From Clostridia bacterium (lineage in GTDB: Bacteria > Bacillota > Clostridia > Christensenellales > Aristaeellaceae), in assembly GCA_009776385.1 (NCBI GenBank), contig WRFT01000091.1, positions 1-7,374 on the forward strand: a stretch of 7,374 bases of DNA, in the 5' to 3' direction. Shown one piece after another: positions 6,302 through 7,374 of the stretch (positions within the stretch are counted from its first letter, which is position 1; each line of letters opens with the position of its first letter). Below the pieces are notes generated by a model that was given only the letters and a program-made list of their open reading frames with translations, was not told where the DNA came from and ran no database searches. A program made the translations under genes and the position numbers.

Positions 6302-7012
6302 ATGGCGGATCTCACCATCCCGAATATCATTCGTAAACGCAAATCCATCCGGCGTTTCGAGCCATCCGATTTACCCATAACGGAACTTGACAGTGTACGC
6401 GAAAAAACAACACGCCTCACGCCGTTATACCCGACTATCCGTTATACCGTTGACATTGTTCGTACGACCAAAGGCATCTTTCATGTAAAGGCGCCTTACT
6501 ACCTCATTTTCCGCAGTGAGACGGCGCCGGGCTATCTTGAAAACATCGGCTTTATCGGCCAGCAAATGGACTTGTTCCTATCCGGGACCGGTTTGGGATC
6601 CTGCTGGCTGGGTATGGCTAAGCCGGAGAAGAACGAGGCGGACGCGCTGCCGTTCGTCATCAGCATGGCGTTCGGAAAACCTGCCGAGCCCTTATACCGT
6701 CCGCTTGCGGACTTTAAGCGCAAGCCGTTGGCGGAAATCAGCGAGGGCGACGACAAGCGTTTGGAATCAGCCCGTTTAGCGCCCAGCGGCATGAACGCGC
6801 AAAATTGGTATTTTATCGCCGAAGCAGGTTCTATCCATTGTTATCGCTTGACAGCTTCCCCGCCTCTTCGCGCGATGAAAGACCGCATGGCCTGCATTGA
6901 CATGGGAATCGCTCTTTGTCACATCGCGGCGGAGACCGACGGCTTTACCTATACTAAAGCGGAACGGCCGCGTGAGCGGGACCGCTATGAATACATGGGT
7001 ACGGTTCAATGA
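6302..7012 (+). CDS. Nitroreductase-family protein
   Basis: This 236-residue protein resembles the putative TM-type nitroreductases, flavin-binding proteins built from two related halves. It opens with IPNIIRKRKSIRRFEP (6-21), the usual family start. It continues with APYYLIF (64-70), GQQMDLFLSGTGLGSCWLGM (86-105), VISMAFGKP (119-127), RKPLAEIS (140-147) and ARLAPSGMNAQNWYF (157-171). The last repeats the N-terminal fold pattern and likely contributes to the FMN site. It is probably a cytoplasmic FMN-dependent NAD(P)H oxidoreductase of unknown substrate. The frame extends upstream to a GTG at 6245, but that would overlap the predicted -10 box. The ATG at 6302 follows GAGGTGA at a suitable distance and was chosen. 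Its stop overlaps the dnaX start as ATGA, so the two are translated from one message. A functional link with dnaX is not evident. Confidence 0.85.
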   Translation: MADLTIPNIIRKRKSIRRFEPSDLPITELDSVREKTTRLTPLYPTIRYTVDIVRTTKGIFHVKAPYYLIFRSETAPGYLENIGFIGQQMDLFLSGTGLGSCWLGMAKPEKNEADALPFVISMAFGKPAEPLYRPLADFKRKPLAEISEGDDKRLESARLAPSGMNAQNWYFIAEAGSIHCYRLTASPPLRAMKDRMACIDMGIALCHIAAETDGFTYTKAERPRERDRYEYMGTVQ

Positions 7013-7374
7013 GTCATCAGGCTTTGTACAGGCGTTTGCGCCCGAGCAAGTTCACAGACATGGTGGGGCAAGAATCGGTTGTGCGTATTTTAAGGAGTCA
7101 GGTCGCTTCCCGTACCACATCACATGCCTATCTTTTTTGCGGCAGCCGCGGTACGGGTAAAACGACAGCCGCGCGTATTCTGGCGCGGGCGGCAAACTGT
7201 GAACAACCCATCGACGGCGATGCCTGCGGTGAATGCCCCACTTGTTCATCGTTGGGGATGAGAACGGATATCGATATTCGGGAGATCGACGCGGCCAGCA
7301 ACACCGGTGTTGATGATATACGGCTGCTAAAGGAAGAAATTATATACCCGCCTCAGTTTGGGCGGTATAAGGTT
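7009..7374 (+). CDS. dnaX: DNA polymerase III subunit gamma/tau, N-terminal part
   Basis: The first 122 codons of the clamp-loader motor subunit are present; the frame is open at the right edge. The protein begins MSHQALYRRLRPSKFTDMVG, the standard DnaX opening. The Walker A motif is GSRGTGKT (45-52), where the usual second-position Pro is Ser46. Four zinc-binding cysteines follow at 64, 73, 76 and 79 in the order CEQPIDGDACGECPTC. EIDAASNTGVDDIR (92-105) matches the conserved segment of the AAA+ core. It acts in the cytoplasm, loading the beta clamp and tying the polymerase cores together. The ATG shares ATGA with the stop of the nitroreductase gene, so translation is probably coupled. In Firmicutes dnaX is commonly followed by a YbaB-like gene and recR, which would lie beyond the edge. 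Confidence 0.96.
   Translation, partial: MSHQALYRRLRPSKFTDMVGQESVVRILRSQVASRTTSHAYLFCGSRGTGKTTAARILARAANCEQPIDGDACGECPTCSSLGMRTDIDIREIDAASNTGVDDIRLLKEEIIYPPQFGRYKV

Overview
The window looks like chromosomal DNA from a Gram-positive, low-to-mid-GC Clostridia-type bacterium, perhaps a gut or rumen Clostridiales relative. This rests on the gene content: a CUT1 sugar ABC transporter of the LplB/YtcP type with no dedicated ATPase, a YesM-type sensor kinase, strong AGGAGG ribosome binding sites, and dnaX. No 16S gene or other taxonomic marker is present, so the lineage is inferred.

Positions 1-6123 read leftwards (minus strand). In transcription order they hold: a secreted protein with two lipocalin-like repeats (6123-5404); a membrane sensor histidine kinase (5358-3685); an inverted repeat and likely promoter (3555-3637); two ABC permease genes joined by a TTGA overlap (3521-2595 and 2598-1678); the secreted sugar-binding protein (1606-110); and the first 25 codons of an unidentified gene (77-1) that leaves the window. 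The permeases and binding protein form a standard import system for an oligosaccharide or similar solute. The ATPase is presumably supplied in trans. The kinase probably senses an extracellular signal and controls the transporter, but its usual AraC-type response regulator is not in the window.

A divergent intergenic region (6124-6301) carries a good promoter for each direction. To the right, on the plus strand, lies a nitroreductase-family protein (6302-7012). Its stop codon overlaps, as ATGA, the start of dnaX (7009 to the window end), the gamma/tau subunit of the DNA polymerase III clamp loader. dnaX is cut by the window edge.

No tRNA, rRNA, CRISPR array, insertion sequence or phage gene was seen, and no stretch over 300 bases lacks a gene. 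The locus is mostly of familiar type. The least explained parts are the secreted two-repeat protein paired with a kinase that lacks a regulator, and several palindromes placed at regulatory positions. I did not find convincing evidence of an entirely new system.
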